Below, one piece after another: positions 18,750 to 27,096 of a stretch of 64,000 bases of DNA. The first letter of the stretch is position 1; every line of letters starts with the position of its first letter. The translations under genes were made by a program, and so were the position numbers. Source of the DNA: Thalassovita autumnalis (GTDB lineage: Bacteria > Pseudomonadota > Alphaproteobacteria > Rhodobacterales > Rhodobacteraceae); NCBI RefSeq assembly GCF_001458255.1, contig NZ_CYSB01000028.1:1-64000 (forward strand). Reading direction: 5' to 3'. A model generated the notes under the pieces. That model was not told the origin of the DNA and searched no databases. It worked only from the letters and a program-made list of their open reading frames with translations.

Positions 18750-19664
18750 ATGAACCGCCCCGGCAGATCGCCCATCCGGGCCTATAGGGCCCATGCCAAA
18801 TTTATCGCCCCCGCAGGTGATAGCGCAGCAGCATGGCGGCTGATCCCCGGGCTGGTCATGGCGGCGGCGCTGTATTTGCTGATGCTCTGGGCAATGCAAA
18901 ACCTGCTGCAGATCCTACTCACCCCTGACCAATTCAACGCCTTCACCCTTTCGGTGCAAAACGGCTCCACCGCGATGGGGGTGCTTTACCTGCTATTCAG
19001 CTTTGGGTTTCTGGGTCTCGCCATCGCCATTGTCACGGCACAGATGCATCAACGCGCGCCTTTGACCCTGATCGGGCCGCCAAAGGCAGCACTGCGGCAG
19101 GGGATTGCCGTCCTAATCGGATTGATTCTGTTAAGCCTTGTGATCTGGATCCTGCCCCCCAGTGAGGTTTTGGCCCCAATCACAGACAGCAAGCCCATTG
19201 GTCGCTGGCTCATGCTGCTGCCGGTCGCATTACTGGGGATCTTGATCCAAACCAGCACGGAGGAGCTGATTTTCCGCGGCTATCTGCAACAACAGCTTGC
19301 CGTCCGGTTTGACACTCCGCTGATCTGGATGGGCCTGCCTGCCCTGCTGTTTGGCCTGCTACATTACCGCCCCGAAGCCGGTGACAGCGCCTGGCTGCTG
19401 ATCCTCTGGGCAGCGCTGTTTTCGCTGATCGCGGCTGATCTCACCGCGCGGGCCGGCACCCTAGGCCCGGCAATTGCGCTGCATTTTCTGTCAAATGCCA
19501 TCGCGATCCTGTTTGTCGCGCAGGATCCGGCGCTTTCGGGGCTGGCGCTTTACAGCGCGCCGATGGATCTGGCGGATCCAGTTGCGCTGCGGCAGGCGCT
19601 GACGCTGGATATCGCGCTTTTGGGACTTGGTTGGTTGACGGCGCGGCTGGTTCTGCGACGGTGA
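18750..19664 (+). CDS. CPBP family intramembrane metalloprotease, copy 1
   Basis: 304 residues with about seven to eight membrane helices. The Abi/CPBP (type II CAAX protease-like) motifs are present: EELIFRG (Glu171, Glu172, Arg176), FGLLH (Phe201, His205) and a later HFLSNAIAI helix. These place glutamates and histidines for metal catalysis within the membrane. Bacterial members process peptides or give bacteriocin self-immunity; the substrate is unknown. AAGGAG lies upstream of ATG 18750. A paralogue starts 4 bases after its stop. Confidence 0.87.
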   Translation: MNRPGRSPIRAYRAHAKFIAPAGDSAAAWRLIPGLVMAAALYLLMLWAMQNLLQILLTPDQFNAFTLSVQNGSTAMGVLYLLFSFGFLGLAIAIVTAQMHQRAPLTLIGPPKAALRQGIAVLIGLILLSLVIWILPPSEVLAPITDSKPIGRWLMLLPVALLGILIQTSTEELIFRGYLQQQLAVRFDTPLIWMGLPALLFGLLHYRPEAGDSAWLLILWAALFSLIAADLTARAGTLGPAIALHFLSNAIAILFVAQDPALSGLALYSAPMDLADPVALRQALTLDIALLGLGWLTARLVLRR

Positions 19665-19668
19665 ACCC

Positions 19669-20580
19669 ATGACAGCCTATCACCCTCACCACGGCTACAG
19701 CGCAGCCGCGCGCCTGACCCCTGACCTGCCCCGGCTGGCCCTTGGCTTCGTCCTGATTGAGGTGGGCTATAAACTGGGCCTGAACCTGCTGGATGCTGTG
19801 CTGGTCAGTGCCCCGGACAGTTTTGTGGACAGCTACTATAGCGGCACCACACGCAGTGGGTTGCTGCTGCAGCTGTTTGCCTTTTCGCTGCTGATCCTCT
19901 CGGTCATCACCGTGACCCGCAAACTGCATTTTCGCAGCGCCGTCAGCCTGATCGGCCCGCCAAATCAAGCCTGGAAGGACCTGCGACAGGTGACATTGGC
20001 CTGCCTCGGGGGTTTTCTGCTGATCGAGCTGTTGCCGCCCTACTATTCCTACGCGGGCGGCGTGTGGAACATGCCGTTGGCCTGGCTGACAACTTTGCCG
20101 CTGGCCATGATCGCCCTGCTGATTCAAACCGGCGCTGAGGAGCTGCTATATCGTGGCTACCTGCAGCAGCAACTGGCGGCCCGGTTCCGCGCCGCATGGG
20201 TCTGGATGCTTGTCCCCAACCTGTTGTTCGCCGCCGCCCATTGGCAGCCCCATGCGGCCAGCAATGAGGCATGGGAATATGTGGCCTGGGCCTTTTTCTT
20301 TGGCCTCGCGGCCTCGGATCTAACCGCGCGCAGCGGCACGCTTGGGGCGGCTGTTGGCTTTCATCTGGCCAACAACGCCTTTGCCTTCCTGTTCTTTGGC
20401 GAAATGGGCAGCGCGGATTCAGGCCTTGCCCTGATGCTGTTCCCCGCGCCCGAAGCAACGGGCGACTCACTGCTGCCGCCATCCGCCCAAGAGGCCGTTT
20501 TCCCCTCTGCCCAACTGATCACTGAACTGCTGGCGATGCTGATAATCTGGCTTTCCGCCCGAATTGCCATCAGGCGCTGA
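19669..20580 (+). CDS. CPBP family intramembrane metalloprotease, copy 2
   Basis: 303 residues, paralogous to the preceding gene. It has the same motifs: EELLYRG (Glu157, Glu158, Arg162), FAAAH (His191) and [11 protein letters not shown]. The shared blocks RGYLQQQLA and LIGPP show a tandem duplication that has since diverged, chiefly at the N-terminus. It is coupled to copy 1 by a 4-base gap and is followed 65 bases later by accD. A role in membrane protein or lipid-linked peptide processing is a family inference only. Confidence 0.87.
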   Translation: MTAYHPHHGYSAAARLTPDLPRLALGFVLIEVGYKLGLNLLDAVLVSAPDSFVDSYYSGTTRSGLLLQLFAFSLLILSVITVTRKLHFRSAVSLIGPPNQAWKDLRQVTLACLGGFLLIELLPPYYSYAGGVWNMPLAWLTTLPLAMIALLIQTGAEELLYRGYLQQQLAARFRAAWVWMLVPNLLFAAAHWQPHAASNEAWEYVAWAFFFGLAASDLTARSGTLGAAVGFHLANNAFAFLFFGEMGSADSGLALMLFPAPEATGDSLLPPSAQEAVFPSAQLITELLAMLIIWLSARIAIRR

Positions 20581-20645
20581 TTGCATTTCCGTTACGTCGG
20601 GCTTATTTGACTAGCTCACGAACGCAGCAAGCAGGGCAATCGCTC

Positions 20646-21605
20646 ATGAACTGGATCACCAATTATGTCCGTCCGCGGATCAACTCGATCTTCTCGCGCC
20701 GTGAGGTGCCTGAAAATCTGTGGACGAAATGTGGCGAATGCGGAACCATGCTGTTCCATCGTGAACTGGCCGACAATCTAAATGTCTGCACCAACTGTGA
20801 TCACCACATGGCGATCACCCCCCGCGCCCGGTTTGAGAACCTGTTTGATGGCGGCATCTTCACCGAAGTTGAGGTGCCAACGCCGATCACCGATCCGCTA
20901 CAATTCCGCGATCAGAAAAAATACCCTGAGCGGATGAAAGCCGCGCAGAAGAAAACCGGTGAGAAAGAGGCCATGCTGGTCGCCACCGGCGAAATGGGCC
21001 GCACCCCGATTGTGGCCGCCTGTCAGGACTTCTCGTTCATGGGTGGCTCCATGGGCATGTATGTTGGCAACGCCATCATCGCCGCCGCTGAAAAAGCGGT
21101 TGAGCTGAAGCGCCCGCTGATCCTGTTCTCGGCCGCTGGCGGCGCCCGCATGCAAGAAGGCATCCTGTCGCTGATGCAGATGCCACGCACCACCGTGGCC
21201 GTGCAGATGCTGAAAGAGGCAAACCTGCCCTACATCGTTGTGCTGACCCACCCCACCACCGGTGGCGTGACCGCGTCTTACGCCATGCTGGGTGATGTGC
21301 AGATTTCTGAGCCCAATGCGCTGATCTGCTTTGCCGGCCCGCGTGTGATCGAACAGACCATCCGCGAAAAACTGCCCGAAGGCTTCCAGCGCGCCGAATA
21401 CCTGCTGGACCACGGCATGCTGGACCGCGTGACCAAACGCACCGAAATGCGCGATGAGCTGATCACCATCACCCGCATGCTGCTGGGCCTGTCGCCTGCG
21501 ATCAAAGGCGACCTGCCGGCCCCGGCACCTGCCGCCGCCAGCGAAGACAAACCCGAAGAGAGCCTGTCAGAGGCCCTCGGCGGCGCTGAGACTAACGCAA
21601 AATGA
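20646..21605 (+). CDS. accD: acetyl-CoA carboxylase carboxyltransferase beta subunit
   Basis: 319 residues. AccD with AccA transfers carboxyl from biotin to acetyl-CoA to form malonyl-CoA, the first committed step of fatty acid synthesis. The N-terminal zinc ribbon [12 protein letters not shown] ... CTNCDHH (Cys29, 32, 48, 51) and the crotonase-like core ([35 protein letters not shown]) are unmistakable. A tail of about 40 A/P/E residues follows the core. ATG 20646 gives the standard N-terminus. The stop overlaps the folC start by 4 bases, the arrangement common in Alphaproteobacteria. Confidence 0.97.
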   Translation: MNWITNYVRPRINSIFSRREVPENLWTKCGECGTMLFHRELADNLNVCTNCDHHMAITPRARFENLFDGGIFTEVEVPTPITDPLQFRDQKKYPERMKAAQKKTGEKEAMLVATGEMGRTPIVAACQDFSFMGGSMGMYVGNAIIAAAEKAVELKRPLILFSAAGGARMQEGILSLMQMPRTTVAVQMLKEANLPYIVVLTHPTTGGVTASYAMLGDVQISEPNALICFAGPRVIEQTIREKLPEGFQRAEYLLDHGMLDRVTKRTEMRDELITITRMLLGLSPAIKGDLPAPAPAAASEDKPEESLSEALGGAETNAK

Positions 21606-22873
21606 AGCAGGGTTCCGACGCCGTGCTTGCACGGATGATGGCGCTGCATCCCAAAATCATCGATCTGACGCTGGACCGGGTCTGGCGTCTGCTCGACGCT
21701 TTGGACAATCCCCAAAACGCCCTGCCGCCTGTGATCCATATCGCGGGCACCAATGGTAAGGGCTCGACCCAGGCGATGATCCGCGCCGGGTTTGAGGCGG
21801 CGGGCAACGCGGTCCATGCCTATACCTCGCCCCATCTGGCCCGGTTCCATGAGCGGATCCGTCTGGCCGGGGATCTGATCTCTGAGGCGCATCTGACCGA
21901 GATTCTGGATGAGTGCTACGCCAAGAACGATGGCGGCAACATCACCTATTTCGAAATCACCACCTGCGCCGGCCTTCTGGCCTTTGCCCGTACGCCCGCA
22001 GATTACACCCTGCTGGAGGTGGGCCTGGGCGGGCGGCTGGACGCGACCAATGTGATCGACCAGCCCGAACTGACCATCATCACCCCGATCTCCATCGATC
22101 ATGAACAGTTCCTTGGCAACACGCTGACCAAGATCGCTGGTGAAAAGGCTGGCATCATCAAACGCGGCGTTCCTTGTGTTGTTGGTCCGCAGCCGGATGA
22201 GGCCATGGATGTGATCGAAGCCACTGCCGCCCGTCTGGGCGCGCCGCTGATCGCCTATGGCCAGCATTGGCACGTCTGGGAAGAGCGTGGCCGCCTGATC
22301 TATCAGGATGAACGTGGCCTGCAGGACCTGCCGCTGCCAAACCTGCCGGGCGCCCATCAGATCCAGAACGCCGGTGCCGCCATCGCCTCCCTGCGCCATC
22401 TGGGCAAGGATGACAGTGCCGCCGAGGCCGCCGTGACGCAGGCCTTCTGGCCCGCCCGCATGCAACGCCTTGCCGAGGGGCCGCTGGTAGAAGCCGCCCC
22501 TGAGGCCGAGCTTTGGCTTGATGGTGGCCACAACCCCGCTGCCGGTCAGGCCATTGGCACCCATCTGGCCAGCCTGCCGAAACGTCCAACCCACCTGATC
22601 TGCGGCATGCTCAACACCAAAGATATCTCGGGCTATCTGACCCCGATGATGCCCCATGTTGCCAGCCTGACCGCCGTGTCGATCCCGGATGAGCAAAACA
22701 CCCTGCCCGCAGACGAGACCGCGCGTATGGCGCGCGAGGTCGGTATGCAGGCCTCAGAGGCCGACGATGTGCAAAGCGCACTGGCGGCGATTGTGGCGGA
22801 GGAGCCCAACGCACGGGTGCTGATCTGCGGTTCGCTTTACCTGGCAGGCGCGATTTTACGTGAAAACGGCTAA
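21602..22873 (+). CDS. folC: bifunctional folylpolyglutamate / dihydrofolate synthase
   Basis: 423 residues. FolC adds glutamate to dihydropteroate and to tetrahydrofolates using ATP. The P-loop [11 protein letters not shown] (about residue 52), the [13 protein letters not shown] segment, the Mur-ligase [14 protein letters not shown] motif and the C-terminal [10 protein letters not shown] motif define it. It is translationally coupled to accD (ATGA). The intergenic DNA beyond its stop holds a promoter-like site, a hairpin and a strong terminator, listed separately. Confidence 0.97.
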   Translation: MKQGSDAVLARMMALHPKIIDLTLDRVWRLLDALDNPQNALPPVIHIAGTNGKGSTQAMIRAGFEAAGNAVHAYTSPHLARFHERIRLAGDLISEAHLTEILDECYAKNDGGNITYFEITTCAGLLAFARTPADYTLLEVGLGGRLDATNVIDQPELTIITPISIDHEQFLGNTLTKIAGEKAGIIKRGVPCVVGPQPDEAMDVIEATAARLGAPLIAYGQHWHVWEERGRLIYQDERGLQDLPLPNLPGAHQIQNAGAAIASLRHLGKDDSAAEAAVTQAFWPARMQRLAEGPLVEAAPEAELWLDGGHNPAAGQAIGTHLASLPKRPTHLICGMLNTKDISGYLTPMMPHVASLTAVSIPDEQNTLPADETARMAREVGMQASEADDVQSALAAIVAEEPNARVLICGSLYLAGAILRENG

Positions 22874-22885
22874 CGAATCGCTCTG

Positions 22886-22914
22886 TTGACTGATTCGCAC
22901 CGATTCGCTTAAGG
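22886..22914 (+). promoter_or_regulatory. promoter-like -35/-10 pair downstream of folC
   Basis: TTGACT (22886-22891) and TTAAGG (22909-22914) are spaced by 17 bases, a good sigma-70 geometry for Rhodobacteraceae where a strong TTGAC -35 is typical. GATTCG is repeated in and after the spacer. Start would fall near 22921. Confidence 0.45.
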
Positions 22915-22920
22915 TCGAAT

Positions 22921-23069
22921 CACCGAATTCGAGGGCGGTGATCCACCGCGTGATCCCGGGGGGGACACGTTCGACGGGTTGCACAGGCAAGATGCGCTGG
23001 CACCGAAGGCCAGACCGAAGACGTCAGGCAGGGCAAGAAAGAGGGGTCGGGGCAACGGCCCCCTTTTTT
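22921..23069 (+). ncRNA. candidate small RNA or leader RNA upstream of AEC carrier
   Basis: About 150 bases between a promoter-like pair and an intrinsic terminator, without a plausible open frame. It contains hairpins GCGGTG-ATC-CACCGC (22935-22949) and CTGGC-ACCGAAG-GCCAG (22997-23013), then the terminator hairpin. It ends 31 bases before the AEC start, so it could be a free small RNA or an attenuator/riboswitch-like leader for that gene. I could not match it to SRP RNA, 6S RNA or a riboswitch I know. Confidence 0.45.
23049..23069 (+). terminator. strong intrinsic terminator before AEC carrier gene
   Basis: GGGGC (23049-23053), loop AACG, GCCCC (23058-23062), then C and six T (23064-23069). 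This is a textbook intrinsic terminator on the plus strand. It would end folC readthrough or a short leader transcript. Confidence 0.8.
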
Positions 23070-23099
23070 GTTTCCGCCCCGCCTGTTACCGCTGTTCCC

Positions 23100-24020
23100 A
23101 TGATCGATGTTTTACTTCAGACCCTGCCCTTCTTCCTGCTGATTGCCGTGGGCTACGGCGCGGGCCGCACAGGATTTTTCCCGGAAGAGGCCACCGCCTG
23201 GCTCACCCGTTTTGTGTTTTACTTCGCCCTGTCGGCGATGCTGTTCCGCTTTTCCGCCAACCTGACCCTGGCTGAGGTTTTCGATCTGCCCTTTGTCTGG
23301 GCCTATCTCACGGGCACGATGGCGGTCTATCTGCTAGCCACTGGCGTCGCATTGTTGCGCGGGCGCGGCGTCGAAGAGGCCGCGGTTGAAGCCCAATGCG
23401 GCGTTGTCGGCAACGTGGGTTTCCTGGGCGTGCCAATGCTGGTCATGCTTTTGGGTGAGGCCGCGATTGGCCCGGTGATGCTGGTTCTGGCCTGCGACCT
23501 GATCGTCTTTGGCAGCCTGATCGTCATCGTCATCACCGCCCGCCGCGATGGCCGCCTGTCCCCTGGCGTCTTGCTTAGCGTCGGCATGGGATTGCTGAAA
23601 AACCCGATGATTGTCTCCATCAGCTTGGGGCTTTTGTGGTCCGCCTCCACCTGGCAATTGCCCGGGCCGATCAATGATTTCCTGGCAATTTTGGGCGCCG
23701 CCGCCACCCCCGGCGCGCTCTTTGCGATCGGCGCCTCACTGGCCAGCAAATCCGCCGAGCGTCTGGCCGTGGCGGCATGGCTCAGCTTTGCCAAACTGGT
23801 ACTGCACCCCGCCGCCGTTGCCGCGACGGCCTATTTTGTCTTCTCGGTGGAGGCCTACTCAGCCGGCGTTATGATCGCCGCCGCTGCCCTGCCGGTGGCA
23901 GGCAATGTGTTTATCCTGGCGCAGCATTATGGCGTGGCACCGCAACGGGTTTCGGCCACGATCCTGATCTCAACCGCGCTCAGCATCCTCACGGTTTCGG
24001 CGATCATCGCTGGGCTTTGA
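23100..24020 (+). CDS. AEC family transporter, second copy
   Basis: 306 residues with about ten hydrophobic helices in two halves. It opens MIDVLLQTLPFFLLIAVGYG, with RTGFFPEEATAWLTRFVFY following, the typical N-terminus of this carrier family. Paralogous to the carrier at 5660-6568 in fold. Its substrate is unknown. A terminator 31 bases before the start suggests either regulated readthrough or a separate promoter in the short gap. Its 3' end overlaps the convergent GH16 gene by 51 bases. Confidence 0.86.
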   Translation: MIDVLLQTLPFFLLIAVGYGAGRTGFFPEEATAWLTRFVFYFALSAMLFRFSANLTLAEVFDLPFVWAYLTGTMAVYLLATGVALLRGRGVEEAAVEAQCGVVGNVGFLGVPMLVMLLGEAAIGPVMLVLACDLIVFGSLIVIVITARRDGRLSPGVLLSVGMGLLKNPMIVSISLGLLWSASTWQLPGPINDFLAILGAAATPGALFAIGASLASKSAERLAVAAWLSFAKLVLHPAAVAATAYFVFSVEAYSAGVMIAAAALPVAGNVFILAQHYGVAPQRVSATILISTALSILTVSAIIAGL

Positions 24021-24956
24021 CAGGGGCACCCCTGTCAGAAGATCCTGCAGCGGTGTGAATGTGACAGAAAGGATCCGGGCCTGCGCCCGCGTCCCTTCTG
24101 CCGTGCGCCCCGCCCAGCCCTGCAATCGCTGATCCGCGGCCCAAAGGTTAAAAAACAGATAGCTCGGCACCGCGGGTATCGCTGAGGTTTCCGCCCGAAC
24201 CTCATGCACCAGCCGCCCCTCAACAAACCAGCGCAGCCTGTCGGGATGCCATTCAAAAGCATAAAGCCTCGGACCATCTGCGGCATCGAACCCCAGCGGC
24301 ACCACATGGCTGTTCAGCACACCATCCACCCACCACGAGAGGTGTAGCTTGCGGGTGTCGCGACCAAGAAATTCGATGTCAATTTCATCATGACGGGTGC
24401 CATAATAGGGACCTGTGTAAGTGAAAAACCCGGTCACCACCCCAGCGCCGCGCGCCGGCTGCATTAAGGCCTCATAGCGACCAAAGTGAGTTGTAACCGT
24501 TCGCCTGAGCGATCCGCCCGTGAACCCGTTGTCTTGGTATTTTTGCGGTCTAAGCGAGAGCGTTGCACCCGCTGAAATCCGGACGTTCCTGCGTTTCCAA
24601 TCGGTGTCAAAGTCCGGATGCGAAAACTGATAATCGGCGACATGCCAATCGCGCCTGTTGGGTGGGTCAAAGCGCTCGGTAAAGCCTTCGCCCCTCAAAC
24701 CACCGCCTCCTTGCACGTGCAACTCTGGTGTGGCCAGCGAGCTTGATCCCGACGCCTCCTGCTCTCGGCCCGGATCAAAAGGCAAGCGCGCCCCGAGACA
24801 AGCGTCACACAGGTATGGCTGTTGTAGCCCATCAGCGTTTGCCACCGCTTCATCCGTCTGCACTGCACGCATATCCAGCGCAGGCGTCGGATTGGCAAGG
24901 GACACACCCAAAGCCAACGCCAGAAGCCAGAACCTTGGCCATTTGATCGACCCCAT
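23970..24956 (-). CDS. secreted family 16 glycoside hydrolase (beta-glucanase type)
   Basis: 328 residues: a signal peptide (about 1-27, ending TPALD-like), a linker of about 75 residues, then a GH16 beta-jelly-roll (about 95-310). The catalytic signature HDEIDIEFLG contains the E-x-D-x-E triad of nucleophile and acid/base. GH16 enzymes cut beta-1,3 or mixed beta-1,3/1,4 glucans; rhizobial ExoK/ExsH trim newly made exopolysaccharide. Its place at the edge of an exopolysaccharide island suggests the same editing role. It overlaps the convergent AEC gene by 51 bases. Confidence 0.9.
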   Translation of the reverse strand: MGSIKWPRFWLLALALGVSLANPTPALDMRAVQTDEAVANADGLQQPYLCDACLGARLPFDPGREQEASGSSSLATPELHVQGGGGLRGEGFTERFDPPNRRDWHVADYQFSHPDFDTDWKRRNVRISAGATLSLRPQKYQDNGFTGGSLRRTVTTHFGRYEALMQPARGAGVVTGFFTYTGPYYGTRHDEIDIEFLGRDTRKLHLSWWVDGVLNSHVVPLGFDAADGPRLYAFEWHPDRLRWFVEGRLVHEVRAETSAIPAVPSYLFFNLWAADQRLQGWAGRTAEGTRAQARILSVTFTPLQDLLTGVPLSKPSDDRRNREDAERG

Positions 24957-25105
24957 GTCTCTGCCCCGTCAAGGTTAACATTTGTTAACACTAACGGTGT
25001 GACGAGACAGTTTTCGGCAAATTTTCTGAAGTTATGGTTAATGGCTTGGCCTCGCGCCACCGGGCCCTTTACCAACGCAGGCACCCCAAGTTTTAGATAA
25101 GGAGC

Positions 25106-25651
25106 TTAGCGCACACAGGTCTTTGCCCAGATCTCAACCCGGCGATTTTCCACCGCGGTTGTTGCAAATCCGGCGAGCGGTTGCGCCTCCCCGACACCCA
25201 GCACCTCCTGCACCCGTGTGGGATCGTCCAACCGTGCCTTCAACACCTCAGCCACTTGCGTGGCACGTTGCAAAGACAGGGCCTCATTCACCGAAGCACC
25301 ACCGACGCTATCAGAATGTCCGATCAACCTGAGGCAGGTCTGGCGCATGAATGAAATGTTCAGAACCTCAGACAGTTGCACGATCTGAGCCTGCGCCGCC
25401 GCATCCAGACGGCTTCCGCCCGCAGGGAAGAACACATGCGATTCCCGCATGCGCGCCTCAACACCGGCGCTAGCGCCAGCGCCGACTGTTTCACGCGCCG
25501 GGCAACCTTCGGCAATCAACTGATATTGTTCAAATATCTGCTCACACACCGCTTGCGCCGGCTGCGACGATACCGGATTTCCCCAAAACAACAACAACGA
25601 CATGGGCCATACGACCCACCAAAATCTTCGATCTAATGCAAAACGGTTCAT
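25106..25651 (-). CDS. secreted OmpA-like domain protein
   Basis: 181 residues from ATG 25651, which has GGAGGT 7 bases upstream; a longer frame to 25798 was rejected. An N-terminal hydrophobic signal (FWWVVWPMSLLLFWGNP) leads to export. The C-terminal domain (about 70-180) has the OmpA/MotB peptidoglycan-binding pattern: strand with VFFPAGGSRLD, RLIGHSDSVGG, LSLQRATQVAEVL and ENRRVEIWAKTC. The GHSDSVG loop is close to the usual GHTD motif. It sits beside the exopolysaccharide genes and may anchor the export apparatus to peptidoglycan (inference). Confidence 0.78.
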   Translation of the reverse strand: MNRFALDRRFWWVVWPMSLLLFWGNPVSSQPAQAVCEQIFEQYQLIAEGCPARETVGAGASAGVEARMRESHVFFPAGGSRLDAAAQAQIVQLSEVLNISFMRQTCLRLIGHSDSVGGASVNEALSLQRATQVAEVLKARLDDPTRVQEVLGVGEAQPLAGFATTAVENRRVEIWAKTCVR

Positions 25652-25849
25652 AGCGACCTCCAGCGCCAAAGCTAACAGGGCGATGCTAATAAAAGGTGAA
25701 TAGATCGTAGAGATTGCGTCGCCGGGCGCGCTGCCAAACACCATCCGAATCAAACGAAAAAATCGCGCGTCCATTAACTGATTGTTGTGATTCTTCACGC
25801 AACGGTGGTGCCATCGTCGGCTCTGCGGGGCCTGCAGGAGGCTTCGGAC
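25652..25849. other. divergent promoter region of OmpA-like and acyltransferase genes
   Basis: About 200 A/T-richer bases between two divergent starts, bearing ribosome sites at both ends (GGAGGT on minus, GGAGG on plus). No clear palindrome recognised. Confidence 0.4.
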
Positions 25850-26995
25850 ATGCAGGACATCAAAACATCACGTCACACCTGGATCGACGGGCTACGCCTG
25901 TGCGCCGGTGTGTCGATGGTGGGTCTGCATGCCACGTCAAATTCTGCCGGGCTCCCCTTCCCGGAGGCCGCAGCGGCGGAGCGGATTGCCCCAATGCTGC
26001 TGCGCGCCGTTCTATATACCGCCCGGACAGAGCTGTTTTTGCTGATCTCGGTGTTCCTCTTACTGCTATCGCTGGATCGGCGACCGCGCGGTTATCGGGC
26101 CACAATCGCGCAACAAGCCCGCCGGCTGCTGCCCCCGTTTGTCTTTTGGACACTGTTCTACGCCCTTTATAACCTATTGAAAGCTGGCGCTTTTAATTAC
26201 CATCCGCAGGCACTGGACCAGCTGACAGATCCCGTGGCATGGGCAGGTTTCCTGCTCTTGGGAGATGTGAAATATCACATGCATTTCATCCCTACGCTGA
26301 TTGGTCTCCTGCTTCTCTATCCGCTGTTTTTGGCCGCCGTAACCCGCCCTTGGATGGGAATTCTGGTCATCTTGGGACTGCTTGCGAAATGGCATTTGGA
26401 CGCTTGGGCCTACAGAACGCTTTGGGACAGTCCCAGCCTGCCCTATGTGCTGCGAGTGATTAAGATACTGAGCTACAGCGGCTATGGGTTTGCGGCTGCC
26501 GCCCTCGCTGGCCTTTGGCTGCGACACGGGTCAAAGCTGGCCATGCGTACCCTATGGCCACTTCTCGCGATCTGCGCCGTTTTCGCGCTGGTCCTGATGT
26601 GGCTGAAGCTGCAAACAATGGCGATCGTCATTCAGACCGGTGCCTGGGCCTACGGAAATGAACCGGGCTATTGGGCGGACTTTCTGATGCCATTGGTCTT
26701 GATGAGCCTCGCCATGCTTCTGTGTGGTCTCAATTGGCCTGAGAAGCTCGCGGTCTGGGCGCCCTATTCATTTGGCATTTACCTGTGCCACCCCATTTTT
26801 CTCGATCTCGCCGAAATCTTCATTCCAGCGGGTTGGTCGCCAAATCTGAACATTGCAACGAAGATTGCCTTTGCCCTGCCAATGACCATTTGCCTGATCC
26901 GCACAATAGCCTGTAGCCAACATCTCGGCTGGACCATTGGGCTGGGTCAATTGCCCCAAGTCACATTGCCAAAGCGGCGGTCGCTGCGCCCCTGA
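25850..26995 (+). CDS. acyltransferase 3 family membrane O-acyltransferase
   Basis: 381 residues with about ten membrane helices. It starts WIDGLRLCAGVSMVGLHAT, the family N-terminus where R and the histidine act in acyl transfer. The helix YSFGIYLCHPIFLDLAE near the C-terminus is the matching closing motif. Family members (OafA, ExoZ, WecH) O-acetylate sugars or polysaccharides at the membrane. ATG 25850 has GGAGG upstream. First plus-strand gene of the exopolysaccharide island; likely decorates the polymer (inference). Confidence 0.87.
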   Translation: MQDIKTSRHTWIDGLRLCAGVSMVGLHATSNSAGLPFPEAAAAERIAPMLLRAVLYTARTELFLLISVFLLLLSLDRRPRGYRATIAQQARRLLPPFVFWTLFYALYNLLKAGAFNYHPQALDQLTDPVAWAGFLLLGDVKYHMHFIPTLIGLLLLYPLFLAAVTRPWMGILVILGLLAKWHLDAWAYRTLWDSPSLPYVLRVIKILSYSGYGFAAAALAGLWLRHGSKLAMRTLWPLLAICAVFALVLMWLKLQTMAIVIQTGAWAYGNEPGYWADFLMPLVLMSLAMLLCGLNWPEKLAVWAPYSFGIYLCHPIFLDLAEIFIPAGWSPNLNIATKIAFALPMTICLIRTIACSQHLGWTIGLGQLPQVTLPKRRSLRP

Positions 26996-27007
26996 AAGGA
27001 GAACTCC

Positions 27008-27070
27008 ATGCTCATCAACACCGAAACTACGGTCGCATCTCGATCCTGCGTGCCAGTTCTTATCGGCTGA
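27008..27070 (+). other. stranded start of the STAS-nucleotidyltransferase gene (apparent frameshift)
   Basis: ATG 27008 has an excellent AAAGGAG site 7 bases upstream, but its frame ends at TGA 27068 after 20 codons (MLINTET...). From about 27030 the adjacent frame reads YGRISILRASSYRLTSSDLG, the expected first strands of a STAS domain, and runs on into the gene annotated from 27097, yet that frame has no start codon upstream. A 1-base deletion or -1 shift near 27025-27035 would join them. See findings. Confidence 0.65.
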
Positions 27071-27096
27071 CGTCATCGGATCTTGGGCCGCTGCTT

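Noticed and set aside
21278-22696. 472-residue open frame on the minus strand opposite accD-folC
   Set aside because: Antisense of two unmistakable genes; no domain.
22921-23069. identity as SRP RNA (ffs), 6S RNA or a known riboswitch
   Set aside because: The SRP GGAA-loop core was not found, the ends do not pair as in 6S RNA, and no riboswitch motif I know is present.
27008-27096. programmed -1 frameshift in the STAS-nucleotidyltransferase gene
   Set aside because: No slippery heptamer or downstream pseudoknot was recognised; a simple 1-base loss or sequencing error is more economical.
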